Below, piece after piece: positions 20,901 to 29,670 of a stretch of DNA of 31,770 bases (position 1 is the first letter of the stretch; the number at the start of each line of letters is the position of its first letter). A model generated the notes under the pieces. That model saw only the letters and a program-made list of their open reading frames with translations, was not told where the DNA came from and did not search any database. The translations under genes and the position numbers were made by a program. Source of the stretch: Isoetes engelmannii (taxonomy: Eukaryota; Streptophyta; Lycopodiopsida; Isoetales; Isoetaceae); the NCBI GenBank assembly GCA_011763485.2, contig JAANSK020283712.1:1-31770 (forward strand), in the 5' to 3' direction.

Positions 20901-23900
20901 AAGAAAGGTATATCAGGGGTTGCATATCAGGAGTGTTTTCTGAAGAATATCTCAACCTGCATCAGTGGAAAGATCAAATACTACGGAATACCTTATGATG
21001 GACTCAGGAGCCTCAAACCATTTTACATCTTCAGGAAAAATACTTTCTCATTTACAACCTGACCATTCAACTCTTTGCAAAGTTGGCAATGGAGGAATTT
21101 GTCAATCTAAGTCTTGAGGTGTCCTTACTCCAGCAGGAAGGAATTCTTCCAATCTAGGATGTATTTCATATCCCTGATATAGCAACCAATCTTTTATCTG
21201 TCTCCAATTTTGATAAAGATGGAAAGACTATAATTTTTGGAGAAGGTGAATACTAGTCCTTTGAATGAGACCAGAGCACCTTGGATAGCAGCCAAAAGTT
21301 GATGGCAGGCGAGCAATACAAGGCACAACTTGTTTCAAAGGAAAATTTATTGGAAAAGTGGCTATACAAGAGCAAGCTAATGAAGCTGAGTTCAATCTTA
21401 GGGGGACAAAGCCCTTTCATGAGAAGTTATCCTTATTTCAGATGTTAAAAGAGAAGAACATGAGTCCTTATCCTTTGCTCATCATGTGGGACTTCTGCAG
21501 AAAGTGGAAGATGCTCCAAGCTGCAGAGGTAGCCAAATCTAAGCATGATGATCTGACTGTCCGATGCACTAAACTTTGTGCTAACTCTGCAAGGCTGCTT
21601 AATGATTTTGTAACTCTTTTACCATCTTATTCTGTACTAACCAAGGAGATCAGTGTGCTACTTTGCAATAAGATGATGCTACTGCTGCAATTGATTGAAA
21701 CGAATAATTCAGTTAATACATACAGTAAACCTTGTGCTAATTATGCAAGGTTGCTTAATGATTTTGTAACTCTTTTACCATCTTATGGCGTGCTAACCAA
21801 GGAAATTGGTGTGCTATTTTCGCAACAAGATGATGCTACTGCGGCAAACAACATAATTCAGTTAATGCATGACGAGAATAGCAGTTAAAAGCACAAAATC
21901 AGGAGTTGGAGAAGGGGTACTCAGATGTATTACTGCAAAAGGCAGAATTACTGAAAAGCTTGTTAAATTGGAAAAGAAGGTTATGAATTTAGAGAAAGTA
22001 CAAGATGTCTTGGAAGAAGAGCACAGATTGGCACAGAGTTCTATACAGAAAATGGATGCGCACTCATCAAAGAAATCAGATTTTGAAGGAAATGGTACCA
22101 CTAATAAGATGGCATTGTTTCGATCATGATCAGCAAGAGACTCAGAGCTTTAAAGAAGAAATATAACTGAATTTTGCAGATCGAAGAAAAGAAAGCACAA
22201 GGGAAAATCATAATTTAGGACCAAGAGCAAATGCTCAACAATAAACTAGGGGTTGCTTTACATAGATGAGTTTGAAACGCTAAGTCCATCCTTGCTTGTG
22301 GCTAGTAAAGCAGATGGTAGATGTTAGATGCTGCTGAAACAACAACAACGAAAAGGATTTGATGGGATCAAAAGGCAATCTGAAAGAACCTACTGCTATT
22401 GCCCACAAGGAAAGTGGAGATTCACAAGCGGGCAGGGTTCTGCATGAAGAAACAAAAGGAGACATATATGAAAATATAGAAAAGAAGCGTCAAAAATACG
22501 AATAAAAGTCAGGGGTTGGTACATATAGCAGGAGATGCAGCTGGGATTTTTCAAGCTCTCATGGAGAAGCCACTAAATTTCGTGATACACCATAGCTTAG
22601 GGGTTGGCTGATGCAATATTAGCCCAAGCTACAGCAGTACAGAACCTAAGTAAATTTTTCTATGTATATCTTTCATTTCTTTTGTTTCTGTGGGGTTTCA
22701 GTTTCAGGAGTGGTATTCGAGTAGGAAACTGAAGCTAAAATATGGGGGCTACATATGCCACCTATGTGTGACATGGACTACTGTATGCCATGTCACCGTA
22801 TTTGCTTCATTCTGTTACTTTACTTCAGTTTATCTATATCTCTTAGCATGTTCTCTCTTGCGTTATGCTTCAATAAAGGCTTCCTTTGAAGTTATAGAGT
22901 TAGGTCTGTTACATTTCTGCTTAGGGTGGAGATGAAGATTTCTAGCTCTATGAGCCAGGTATCTAGTTAACTCTTGACTTAGAAGGAGAACCTTCTCCTG
23001 TTATAGTCTACAGGCAGCTCTTAATTGCCTGACTATCATTATGCCCGACATAGCCTTTGCTGTTGGTCAAGTCATAGATTCATAAACAAATGCATTGGAG
23101 TGCAGTCAAACGAATTCTTTCATATCTAAAGGCACTATTTCTATCTATCATCAGCAGGACGATCCTTCACCCACACATGCGTAAGAACATCTGCAACAGG
23201 TTATGTTTTATTTTTTTGGAAACAGTCTCATTACTTGGGCTTCAGAAAGCTCGAGTACAACAGAAGCGGAGTTTACAGCTCTTTGCACAAGGGAACTCAA
23301 GAATTAGTATGGAGGTTACATTTGTTTCAAGATCTTCAGCTACCTTTTCGATCAGCACGACTCTATGTTGATAAATCTGGAGCCACTGCTTTGGTTAAAG
23401 ATTTAAAGTATCATTTTGATACAAAACGAAAATTCGGTTTGTGCAAGAACAATTACCACGACAGTTTCTGGCTCTCAGTCCTGTGCTACAGGAAATCAAC
23501 TAGCCGACGAGATGATGAGCCACTTATTGGTTCATGTTTCACAGGCATGAAGGACTTCTATGATCTACAGAGTGAAACACATTTCTTTATCTACAGAGTG
23601 AGACACATTTTTTCCCGTGCTTTAGTTAGAGGGTGATATCAGGAGGGATGTTAGAGATATGAATCATACTAACTCCTCAATTACATATGACTGGACCAGG
23701 TAACTCCACGTCATCAGTTGCCATGTCAGCATGTACGGTATATTACGTTTACCAGTAAGCTTCATTAATATAGTGCCCCTTCTATTGCTCTCCTATGTTT
23801 TCCAGATTCACAGTTTGCATTTGATGTTGCCACGGGCACTTCACATGTTATCATTGGACATATGTTGTATGTATGCTTAATGAATATTATTCTTTGCCTT

Positions 23901-26557
23901 CTCTTCCTTGTAGGTATTGTTCTTCTGTCTTTCATGAGTTGGTACTCCAATATACGTTCCATCTGTTTCAATAATTTAACTCCTAGTAGTTGTTGGGTCA
24001 GATCTTCTTCTGATGGGAAAGTCGTTTGCAGGACTTATTTTTTCCTTCTCTCATTTCGTTGATAGTACCATTGACACTTATGTCGATCTCCAGGTAATTG
24101 TGAAGGCCGATCTTCTTCAAGTTTTACTTTAGAGGTCCAAAGTTGTATCGTTCATATATTCAATGAAAATCATGTCTATGTTGCCTACCTATTTGATACT
24201 GTTCAAATGTACTGATTTCATATGAAAGGAACTAAAATGGCTTAGGAAGAGGGAGCATTATAGACTTTGCACAATTCAGATATTATGCCAAATGTTAGTT
24301 TATTGCTGAACATTGCCTGTGGTCTTATGGTTATATTCTGTAAAAAAATTGAATCTTTCAAACCACCCACAGTCCAAACATAAGGAATACAAAGTACATT
24401 AAGATGTGTTTGTTAGAATGGGATTTCGAGAAACAAAAGGATTTTTGAGAGCATGCCTTTAATGATGGCAAACAATGGCTCAACCTCCAGGTTTTCAAGT
24501 TTTGTAAGGACTTAGCAGAAGAATAAATTAATATCCAGAGCAAATAATTGTTAATCAAGGCTGCAGTTGCCAAGAGAATTCGGAAGCTTTACACCGAATC
24601 TTATTAAGAAACAATTTTTGCAGCGTCTGCAGTTGTCTAAGCTCAAGAGATATTGATCCTTCAGATTAATGTTGGGTCCAGTGAAGGTGTCTCAGGGAAG
24701 TACAGTTTGCCTACAAACTTAAATTATCACCCTCAAGCCGGTATTACTTGCAGGCTTGGAATGTATCCAAGATCCACTAAAATTTTGCTAACAAAATAAA
24801 GATGCTACTGTCTGTAAACCAATATAAATATATCAGACTTTGTTGCTAACCAAGTTGGATAAATTATTGTCTATCAAAAAACGTTTAAGTGTAATGTGGA
24901 ATGATGTCACTAAGAAAGTTATTATTGAGAGAGAAAATTTGCAAGTTTTCAACTGATCAGGCAATATTACAAGAGTCCATATAAAGAATCTACAAAATCC
25001 AAATAAAGAATCAAAGGCAAGATATATGACAAATCTTCTCGGATCTCTATCATGATAAAACCATCGAAGAATCTTCATTAGTTGAAAAGCAGCCCTTGTT
25101 CTCACAATATCTACTCCTCTCTCTCAAGATTTTCACTCTTTTTCCACCCCGTGGAGCTTCAGATCGGCTTATGTTCAGTGATAGATAGAAGAGGAGAAAT
25201 GAATGAACTGTCTCAGTTGTATAATTGAGAATGATACAAGGGCACATGGTGCCACTGTATAAATGTACATGTCAGCATATGTACATGCATGTGCATGTGA
25301 CATATGTAGGTTGTACACTGTAACAGAGACATATAAGATGCTTTCCTGGAACTTCTTTTTGCATGAGTTTAGGAATAAAGCAGACGTTATGCTATCTCTA
25401 TCAAAGGAGTTCAAATGGATTACTAGCAAACAAGTTGGTACACATGATGCTAATGACAGCAAGGGCAGGCCATGAAACCCGTCAACATTCTTGCAATAAT
25501 ATCCAGATACCCTAAAATGTGATCAGAGAACATGTTTTCGTCCCTTTTTCAAAACAAAATACTAGTAATATGTAATTTTTTTGTTCATTGATGAATATTC
25601 ATTACCAATTGTATGCCTTTAAACTTATGAAAAGCCTGTTTGAATTTGAGTTACAGTGATATGGATGATGCAAAAGAAGAAGAACAAGTTATAGTTGCGT
25701 CTGAGCAGATGGCTCCAAGAGGGAAGCTTGTGCTTGGTGTAGGTGTGGGAGCTTTGTTATTTGTACCTGTTTTTAAGTACTTGACAGGATTGCCTCCATA
25801 TCTTGGTATGCTTTTGGGCTTGGGAGTGCTGTGGATTTTAACAGATGCTATTCATTATGGTGATTCAAGTCGGCAACGCCTGAAAGTACCTCAAGCTCTT
25901 TCTCGTATTGACACACAAGGCGTGCTCTTCTTTCTTGGGATTCTCCTTTCAGTTGGGAGGTCTGGACTTTAAAGTGTTTAGGAAACTGTCCCATTTTACT
26001 TCATACAGCTGTATTTCAGTGTTTAATCCAAGGAACTATACAGATTATAGTTTATTATTGCTATTAATCTCTTGCAGCTTGCAATCAGCTGGAATTCTTC
26101 AAGAACTAGCGGTTTACCTGGATTCCCATATTCCTAGTGTTGAGCTTATTGCAGCAACTATTGGGATTGCATCGGCTGTTATTGATAATGTGCCATTAGT
26201 GGCGGCAACCATGGGCATGTATGACCTAGCTAAGTTCCCTATTGACTCTGAACTGTGGCAGCTTATTGCCTATTGTGCTGGTACCGGTGGATCCCTGCTG
26301 ATTATCGGGTCTGCAGCTGGAGTTGCGTTTATGGGTATGGAGAAAGCAGACTTTCTCTGGTATATTAAAAGGGTATGCCTTGTATCCTCTTCTATGCTCC
26401 TTTTTTGGACCAACTTTCCGTATAACCTGTCAAGATGATTGTTTTATGATGATAGGTCACAGGGTTTGCATTTGCTGGATACGGGGCAGGAATTTTGGCT
26501 TATTTGACTGCAAATCATGTGCACAATGTGGTTGCCCAGTCAAGATTGCCATTCTGA
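14751..26557 (+). CDS. NHD1: NhaD-type Na+/H+ antiporter, plant NHD1-like (3' seven exons; gene continues left of the window)
   Basis: Membrane antiporter of the NhaD / ion-transporter superfamily. Plant members act at the chloroplast envelope, exchanging Na+ for H+; that location is family knowledge and is not visible here because the N-terminus and transit peptide are missing. Seven GT-AG exons (177, 107, 121, 62, 303, 295 and 102 bp) join in phase into 388 codons plus TGA with no internal stop. Family blocks appear in order: GAMTIVEIIDAHQGF, LDNLTSTIVMVSLLRK, ANAGGAWTPIGDVTTTMLWI, MAPRGKL, DNVPLVAATMGMYDLAKF, GTGGSLLIIGSAAGVAFM. These are the hydrophobic segments and the conserved acidic, Asn and Gly residues expected of the transporter core. 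The gene appears functional although its introns carry much retroelement debris. Introns are 4141, 1008, 3727, 1563, 118 and 83 bp. Upstream exons (first membrane segments) were searched for and not found, so intron 5' of 14751 probably spans the whole left part of the window. Confidence 0.88.
14928..16599 (+). other. NHD1 intron sequence, with an exact 50-bp tandem repeat
   Basis: No gene recognised. An exact 50-bp unit (CGCATTTCATTTTCTG...CAAAATATTT) stands at 15741-15790 and 15791-15840. The open frame 16087-16326 has no family match that I trust. Confidence 0.6.
16600..16774 (-). repeat. 3' LTR of copia C (approximate left end)
   Basis: The right end is firm: CTAACA, then TCCCCG, a polypurine tract on the minus strand. 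The last 69 bases (16706-16774) recur at 18592-18660. A TATA-like CTATAAAG lies on the minus strand near 16690. The left end at 16600 is a guess from a TG and a T-rich flank like that after 18660. Confidence 0.55.
16775..18591 (-). pseudogene. Copia C reverse transcriptase and RNase H remnant
   Basis: On the minus strand: KESQWVAAMEDELEMLHNK, then IIGSKWVFKTK, KARLFAKGFTQKEGFDYHEV, DLYVSHPPGFKD, LLYVDDTIM (active site YVDD intact, c.17830), YCLGMEIWQ, GAILHLTNTRPDLAYAV, then RNase H words (TEAELKALVTT, CDNSGAIAHAKD, IKHRDIKLWLV) to 16922. The RT entry is damaged by a 45-bp in-frame tandem repeat (18242 and 18287) and a 25-bp one (18366 and 18391). Everything upstream of RT (gag, protease, integrase, most of the 5' LTR) is missing. 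Confidence 0.85.
18592..18660 (-). repeat. 5' LTR stub of copia C (69 bp)
   Basis: Matches 16706-16774 with few changes (GTCAGCAACACCTAGGTGG at the start, GCTAACA at the end). It joins the RT pseudogene with no primer site or gag, so a deletion removed from inside the 5' LTR to the start of RT. The stretch 18661-19068 after it is plain intron. Confidence 0.75.
19069..19175 (+). CDS. NHD1: NHD1 exon b
   Basis: Acceptor TTTTGTGCAG, donor GAA|GTATGA. It encodes IGGITFFLSSILDNLTST followed by IVMVSLLRKLVYNPERR and the first two bases of a Lys codon completed by exon c. The DNLTS block is a hallmark of NhaD transporters. It joins exon a in phase 0, giving LLWV-IGGITFF, which matches the family order. 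Confidence 0.85.
19509..19685 (+). repeat. Copia-type LTR in NHD1 intron b (177 bp)
   Basis: Starts TGTTAGG, ends ATTCA. It carries CCACGTCATCA at 19548 and GCCACGTCATC at 19579, words shared with the LTRs at 746 and 23649. A partial primer site (TGGTATC, 19699) follows 13 bases later. Confidence 0.6.
19686..19877 (+). pseudogene. Copia reverse transcriptase scrap behind the LTR
   Basis: YQMDFESAFLHGNLNE at 19775-19825 is RT motif A of copia (V-Y-Q-M-D-V-K-S-A-F), and a frameshift later EAIMLQLSGFEVKGKER follows. The LTR and primer site join RT almost directly, so gag, protease and integrase are deleted. 19878-20183 shows nothing further before exon c. Confidence 0.7.
20184..20304 (+). CDS. 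NHD1: NHD1 exon c
   Basis: Acceptor TTCTGTAG, donor CAG|GTGGAG. The first base completes the Lys codon split with exon b; the exon then reads FLGAVVVIAANAGGAWTPIG and DVTTTMLWIHGQISTVHTIQ. AANAGGAWTPIGD is one of the strongest signatures of the NhaD family. The exon ends in phase 0. Confidence 0.87.
20430..20617 (-). repeat. LTR fragment with polypurine tract (minus strand)
   Basis: Plus-strand ATTCTAACA ends at 20617, followed by TCCCCCCTGAAG, the complement of a polypurine tract. On the minus strand it starts TGTTAGAATATTA and has a TATATA box at about 20487. The other end is not defined. Coding sequence of its element is absent; plus-strand gag of another copy begins some 70 bases on. Confidence 0.45.
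20690..21247 (+). pseudogene. Copia E gag end and protease
   Basis: YAEKRVNAVCWHCGLKGHHRF with a stop and Tyr in place of the last Cys (20765-20815) is the gag zinc knuckle. Protease follows: LMMDSGASNHFTSSGKI with the active-site Asp at 21001-21003, LCKVGNGGICQSK, then after two stops DVFHIPDIATNLLSVSNFDK, the usual end of the protease region. Integrase should come next but does not. Confidence 0.8.
21260..22560 (+). pseudogene. Coiled-coil protein coding segment between copia parts (captured host sequence?)
   Basis: Not a retroelement domain that I know. One frame is open from 21358 to 21888 (176 codons) with charged helical words: EQANEAEFNLRGTKPFHEKL, AAEVAKSKHDDLTVRC, CANSARLLNDFVTLLPSY, LTKEIGVLFSQQDDATAANN. 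The next frame goes on with KAQNQELEKGYSDVLLQKAE, and then LVKLEKKVMNLEKVQDVLEE, EHRLAQSSIQKMDAHSS. Heptad-like leucines suggest a long coiled coil. A 156-bp in-frame tandem duplication (21571 and 21727) repeats 52 codons. No introns are apparent over about 900 bp, as in a spliced copy. I cannot name the parent gene. Frameshifts near 21470 and 21890 and stops after 22130 say it is a pseudogene. 22561-22949 holds nothing I recognise. Confidence 0.5.
22950..23640 (+). pseudogene. Copia E RT tail and RNase H
   Basis: VYRQLLIA and FAVGQV (c.22990-23070) are the end of copia RT, HWSAVKRILSYLK follows at 23091, then TEAEFTALCT-like words, ELVWRLHLFQDLQLPFRS, LYVDKSGATALVKDLKYHFD and TKRKFG (to c.23430), then the C-terminal tail. 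Frameshifts near 23140 and 23220 separate the pieces. A 26-bp tandem repeat lies at 23563 and 23589. Confidence 0.8.
23649..23812 (+). repeat. 3' LTR of copia E (about 164 bp)
   Basis: Preceded by a purine run (AGGAGGGA, 23641-23648), starts TGTTAGAG and ends near ATTCACA. It has CCACGTCATCA at 23706-23716. It shares the TGTTAG start and this word with the LTRs at 746 and 19509, but is too diverged to be called their direct partner. Confidence 0.65.
24032..24093 (+). CDS. NHD1: NHD1 exon d (62-bp small exon)
   Basis: Acceptor GTTTGCAG, donor CAG|GTAATT. It reads DLFFPSLISLIVPLTLMSIS plus two bases of a Ser codon completed by exon e. The family has a DLFLPS-type membrane segment at exactly this place between HGQIS and the MAPRGKL block. 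The exon is too short to stand out as an open frame; it was found by looking for the missing segment and confirmed by phase on both sides. Confidence 0.8.
24094..25656 (+). other. NHD1 intron d, no features
   Basis: No gene, LTR or domain recognised. It contains a small near-palindromic TACATG/CATATG-rich patch at about 25263-25310. The stretch 23813-24031 before exon d is likewise plain intron. Confidence 0.5.
25657..25959 (+). CDS. NHD1: NHD1 exon e
   Basis: Acceptor GAGTTACAG; the first base T completes the Ser codon of exon d. The exon reads an acidic linker (DMDDAKEEEQVIVASEQ), then MAPRGKLVLGVGVGALLFVP, FKYLTGLPPYLGMLLGLGV, LWILTDAIHYGDSSRQRLK and VPQALSRIDTQGVLFFLG, ILLSVG. The donor is GGGAG|GTCTGG, a weak site, chosen because it gives the in-phase join LSVGSLQSAGIL with exon f. 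Read-through hits a stop after four codons. Confidence 0.87.
26078..26372 (+). CDS. NHD1: NHD1 exon f
   Basis: Acceptor CTCTTGCAG, donor AGG|GTATGC. It encodes LQSAGILQELAVYLDSHIP, VELIAATIGIASAVIDNVPL, VAATMGMYDLAKFPIDS, ELWQLIAYCAGTGGSLLIIG and SAAGVAFMGMEKADFLWYIK. The DNVPLVAA and GTGGS motifs are diagnostic of the C-terminal half of the transporter. Confidence 0.88.
26456..26557 (+). CDS. NHD1: NHD1 last exon
   Basis: Acceptor GATGATAG. It encodes VTGFAFAGYGAGILAYLTA then NHVHNVVAQSRLPF and TGA at 26555-26557. It is the last membrane segment with a short C-terminal tail, joined in phase 0 to exon f (KR-VTGFAFAG). Confidence 0.83.
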   Translation, partial: VTGFAFAGYGAGILAYLTANHVHNVVAQSRLPF

Positions 26558-27833
26558 AGATATAATGTCAGGTTTCAAAAGGATGGTCAAAGTGTTAGAC
26601 CATGATTGATTCAGTATATATGATAAATGAAGATACCTCCCTTTAGACATCTTTCCTTGCACAAATGTATTAGTATAGCTCTTAGATGTTTATATGCACC
26701 TAGGTAGACGAGGAAAACAGGTCAGTACAACGATGAAAAGAAATGACTAAATAGTCGTTCATATGACGTGGCACAAGAGTGATGCTCATCATCTAGAGAT
26801 AACCCTTTTGATACCTTATAACGCACATGAAACAAATTGAAGAAAACAGAGATAGTGAGAATGATGACTTGAGCTTCAGAGGCCAAATTCCCATGAGGAT
26901 CTTCATCTGCTTTAATGCCACACCATTAGGCTTTTTGCTGACTATCTTCCAATAGGACAGTTCTGACTGTCTAAGACAGATTGCTAGTGTTGCTGCCAAA
27001 CAAAACAAACTTAAAGTCCAAATGCGTAGTAGCAGGATGGTACTTAAGATCTTTGATGAGATCAATGTCTTTTTATTTTTCTATATATATAATCTATGGT
27101 AGATGCGAGTGCTAGTTGCGAAATCTTGTACTCAATGTGAGTGATGGTTGCAAATCTTGAAACAAAATGGCGAACGTTGAAGATTTTCTTGGACAATCAC
27201 CAACCTCAATGGCTAGAACCTCCAAATCACTGTAGGTGATCACTCTGCACAAAAAATTAAAAAAATAAAAAAATAAAAATTTTGAAGGAGAAAGCAAGGA
27301 ACACAAAGCAGAAAAAGATAATCTTAAATGGTCGTTCACCATGTTGAAACCATTTTAAATCTTGATGTCATATCACTTTAGCAAGGTGCTCATACGTGTT
27401 GTTTTAGAAAGTTTAACGGTATATTGCAAGCAACAAAGTCAATATTTAGTCAATAGCCCTTTTAGAAAGTTTAATTGTAAATTGCAAGCAACAAAGTCAA
27501 TATTTGGTCAATAGCCCAAGTAGTGAGCAATTTTTGGCCAAATGCTTATGGTTATCTCCACCTTGCATGCATGGTGCATCAAGCTTTATATCTTAAGTTT
27601 GCAAGAAATTTATCGCGACGGAACATTTCTCTTTACTGACTCGCTTAGATAGTCGGATTTGTATAACGTTAAACTTGCTGCAGGTTCAAGTTCAAAATCA
27701 AACATGCACTACTTTGACAATAGAGTTTTTTTATTTCATATCACCTAATTGGAGGGCTTGATGGGCTTGCGGTGTTGGACATAAACAATGAGGATAGTAA
27801 CATAGTGGTCATCATGGTACTATCAGGCACAAG
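26558..27833. other. Intergenic region with 58-bp tandem repeat
   Basis: Holds the NHD1 3' UTR; no clear AATAAA, only GATAAATG near 26624. A 58-bp unit (TTTTAGAAAGTTTAA...CAATAGCCC) stands at 27402-27459 and again at 27460-27517. An A/T-run lies at about 27246-27282. On the minus strand GCCACGTCAT (26772-26763) repeats the word seen in three LTRs, so an eroded LTR may be here; no ends were found. Confidence 0.55.
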
Positions 27834-28739
27834 TTGAGGAATTTAAGCCCGAGAGAGATGTGGTGTTTCTTATTGAAACACTATAAAGAGAAAACCTCTT
27901 CACAGATAGACTTGCTTGAAAATGAGCTTAGGGGTCTTAAATTGAAGGATGAGGGAGATGTTATTGAATTTTTCAATAGATTTGACAATCTGATTGCAGA
28001 TCTAGCAGGAGGAGGGGTCAATGTCTCTGAAAGGAGTCAAATCTTACAAATTTTCAGAGCAGTCAGTGAGAATGAAAACTTGGCTCTATTCATTAGGAAC
28101 ATGTGTAAATCAAGGGAGGAGGCAGAAAACATTATGAGGACTGAATGTGAACAGAAGAAAATAGTAAGAGAGGCAACCCGAGATTCTGTATGCTGGAAAG
28201 AAGGAAAAGATAACTTGTTATTATTGTAAAGAGCAGGGCCATTTTAAGAATGAATGTCCTAAATTAAAGAAGGAAGTGAACTGTTATACCTGTGGTGGAA
28301 GAGGGCATATTGCTGCAAAATGTCCTTCACCTAAAGAATCAGGCCGAGGTAGTGGAAGGGGAACCAATTCTAGAGGAGGAAGAGCAGGATCAAGCAGAGG
28401 AAGAGGCAGGAACACAAGTGGAGCTTATGTAGCAACCGAGCCTGATGATAAAGAGAAATCTGAAGCAGATGATGATGAAGAGGTATGTCAAATGTTTACT
28501 GTGATTGATGAAAAATCAAATGCTAACAAGTGTGATCCCCTTGTAGTCGATAGTGGAGCTGAAAGATCAGTAGTGCAATCTATTGATATCTTGAAAAACT
28601 TAGCAGTTGCACAATCAAGGAAAATCCAAGTAGGAAACGGGCAGCTTCAAGAAGTACAAGGAAGGGGGTTGTTGCAGCTGCTGGATCTGGATGGAAAGAT
28701 AGTTGACATAGAGAATGTTTTGTGTGTTGCCTACCTTAG
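27834..28739 (+). pseudogene. Copia D gag and protease
   Basis: The capsid part opens within LSPREMWCFLLKHYKEK and runs to 28165 (FFNRFDNLIADLAGGGV, SERSQILQIFRAVSEN). After a frameshift come two zinc knuckles, CYYCKEQGHFKNEC (c.28218-28259) and CYTCGGRGHIAAKC (28280-28321), a Gly/Arg/Ser-rich basic tail, an acidic patch, and the protease active site VVDSGAERSV (28543-28572). The gag N-terminus is missing. The protease frame ends at 28742. Confidence 0.87.
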
Positions 28740-29625
28740 TTAAAAATTTGATTTCTGTCAGCCAGCTTGTTGATTTGGGTTACAGAGTCAATTTTGACTC
28801 AAAAGCATGTACTATCTTTATGGGAAATGAATTAAAGTTTTATGCAAAAAGGTGTGGAAATCTATTTCAAATGGATGATGTTGTATGCAACAGTGTAAAT
28901 GTATTGTGCAACTAATAAAACTAATATTGTGTAAAGGCAGAACTAATAAAAGGTATTTCATTACCTTTATTGATGATTTTAGTAGAAAATGTAAATCATA
29001 CTGTCTGGAGAAGAAGTCACAGGCATTGGCTGCCTTCAAGCAATATGTTGCTGAAGTTGAAAGGCAAACAGGTAAAAGGGTAAAACGTATCAGGTCTAAC
29101 AGGGGAGGTGAGTATCTTGCATCTAAATTTCGCCTTTTCTGCACCACAAATGGCATAAGGAGGCAATTGACCTGTAGGCACACTCCCCAACAAAACGGTG
29201 TAGCTGAAAGAAGGAACATAACCATAATGGATGATGTGAGATCCATGTTGAAAGGTAGTGGTCTACCAAATAATCTTTGGGAAGAAGCTCTGAAGGCAGC
29301 AATCCACATACAAAATGTTCTCCCATCTTCTAGTATCCAAAGCAATGTACCTGCATTACTATGGTCAAAAGACAAAGCTGATTATGAATACTATAAAGCA
29401 TACGGATGCCTGGTTTATGCACACATCCCAAGTGAACTGAGGAAGGAACTTGATGATAAAGCAGAAGTAGGTTTTTTGGTTGGGTATGATGAAGAAAGCA
29501 AAGGCTACAGAATCTATGTTCCTGACAGTAAAAAGATAATTATTAGCAGAGATGTCTATTTTAATGAAAATATCTTTTATAAAGATAGATATAAAAAAGC
29601 AGGAGAAAATGTACAAAAGACATGA
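28740..29625 (+). pseudogene. Copia D integrase with zinc domain and first Asp deleted
   Basis: NLISVSQLVDLGYRVNFDS and FYAKRCGNLFQ are followed at 28900-28945 by a jump straight to RYFITFIDDFSRK. Compared with copia B, the HHCC zinc-binding part and the HSDLCGP block with the first catalytic Asp are gone. The second catalytic block reads RSNRGGEY (Asp changed to Asn). The Glu block NGVAERRN is intact, as are WEEALKAAIHIQN and the end VGFLVGYDEESKGYRIY. It has one long frame from 28885 to 29625. Confidence 0.86.
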
Positions 29626-29670
29626 GCCAACCAAAATCCATTGACACAGGTGCAGACTCAGATGATGAGG

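Noticed and set aside
19509-23812. The + strand LTR at 19509 and LTR at 23649 as the two ends of one element
   Set aside because: NHD1 exon c lies between them, and the two LTRs align poorly, so they are separate insertions in two introns.
25263-25310. CATATG/ACATGC-rich patch as a regulatory palindrome
   Set aside because: It looks like a short simple-sequence patch within an intron, with no stable long stem.
25908-26438. A 176-codon open frame as a separate protein
   Set aside because: It is NHD1 exon f plus flanking intron in frame by chance; splice phase with exons e and the last exon is clear.
26793-27342. Minus-strand open frames downstream of NHD1
   Set aside because: Composition is low in information and no family words were seen; A/T runs contribute.
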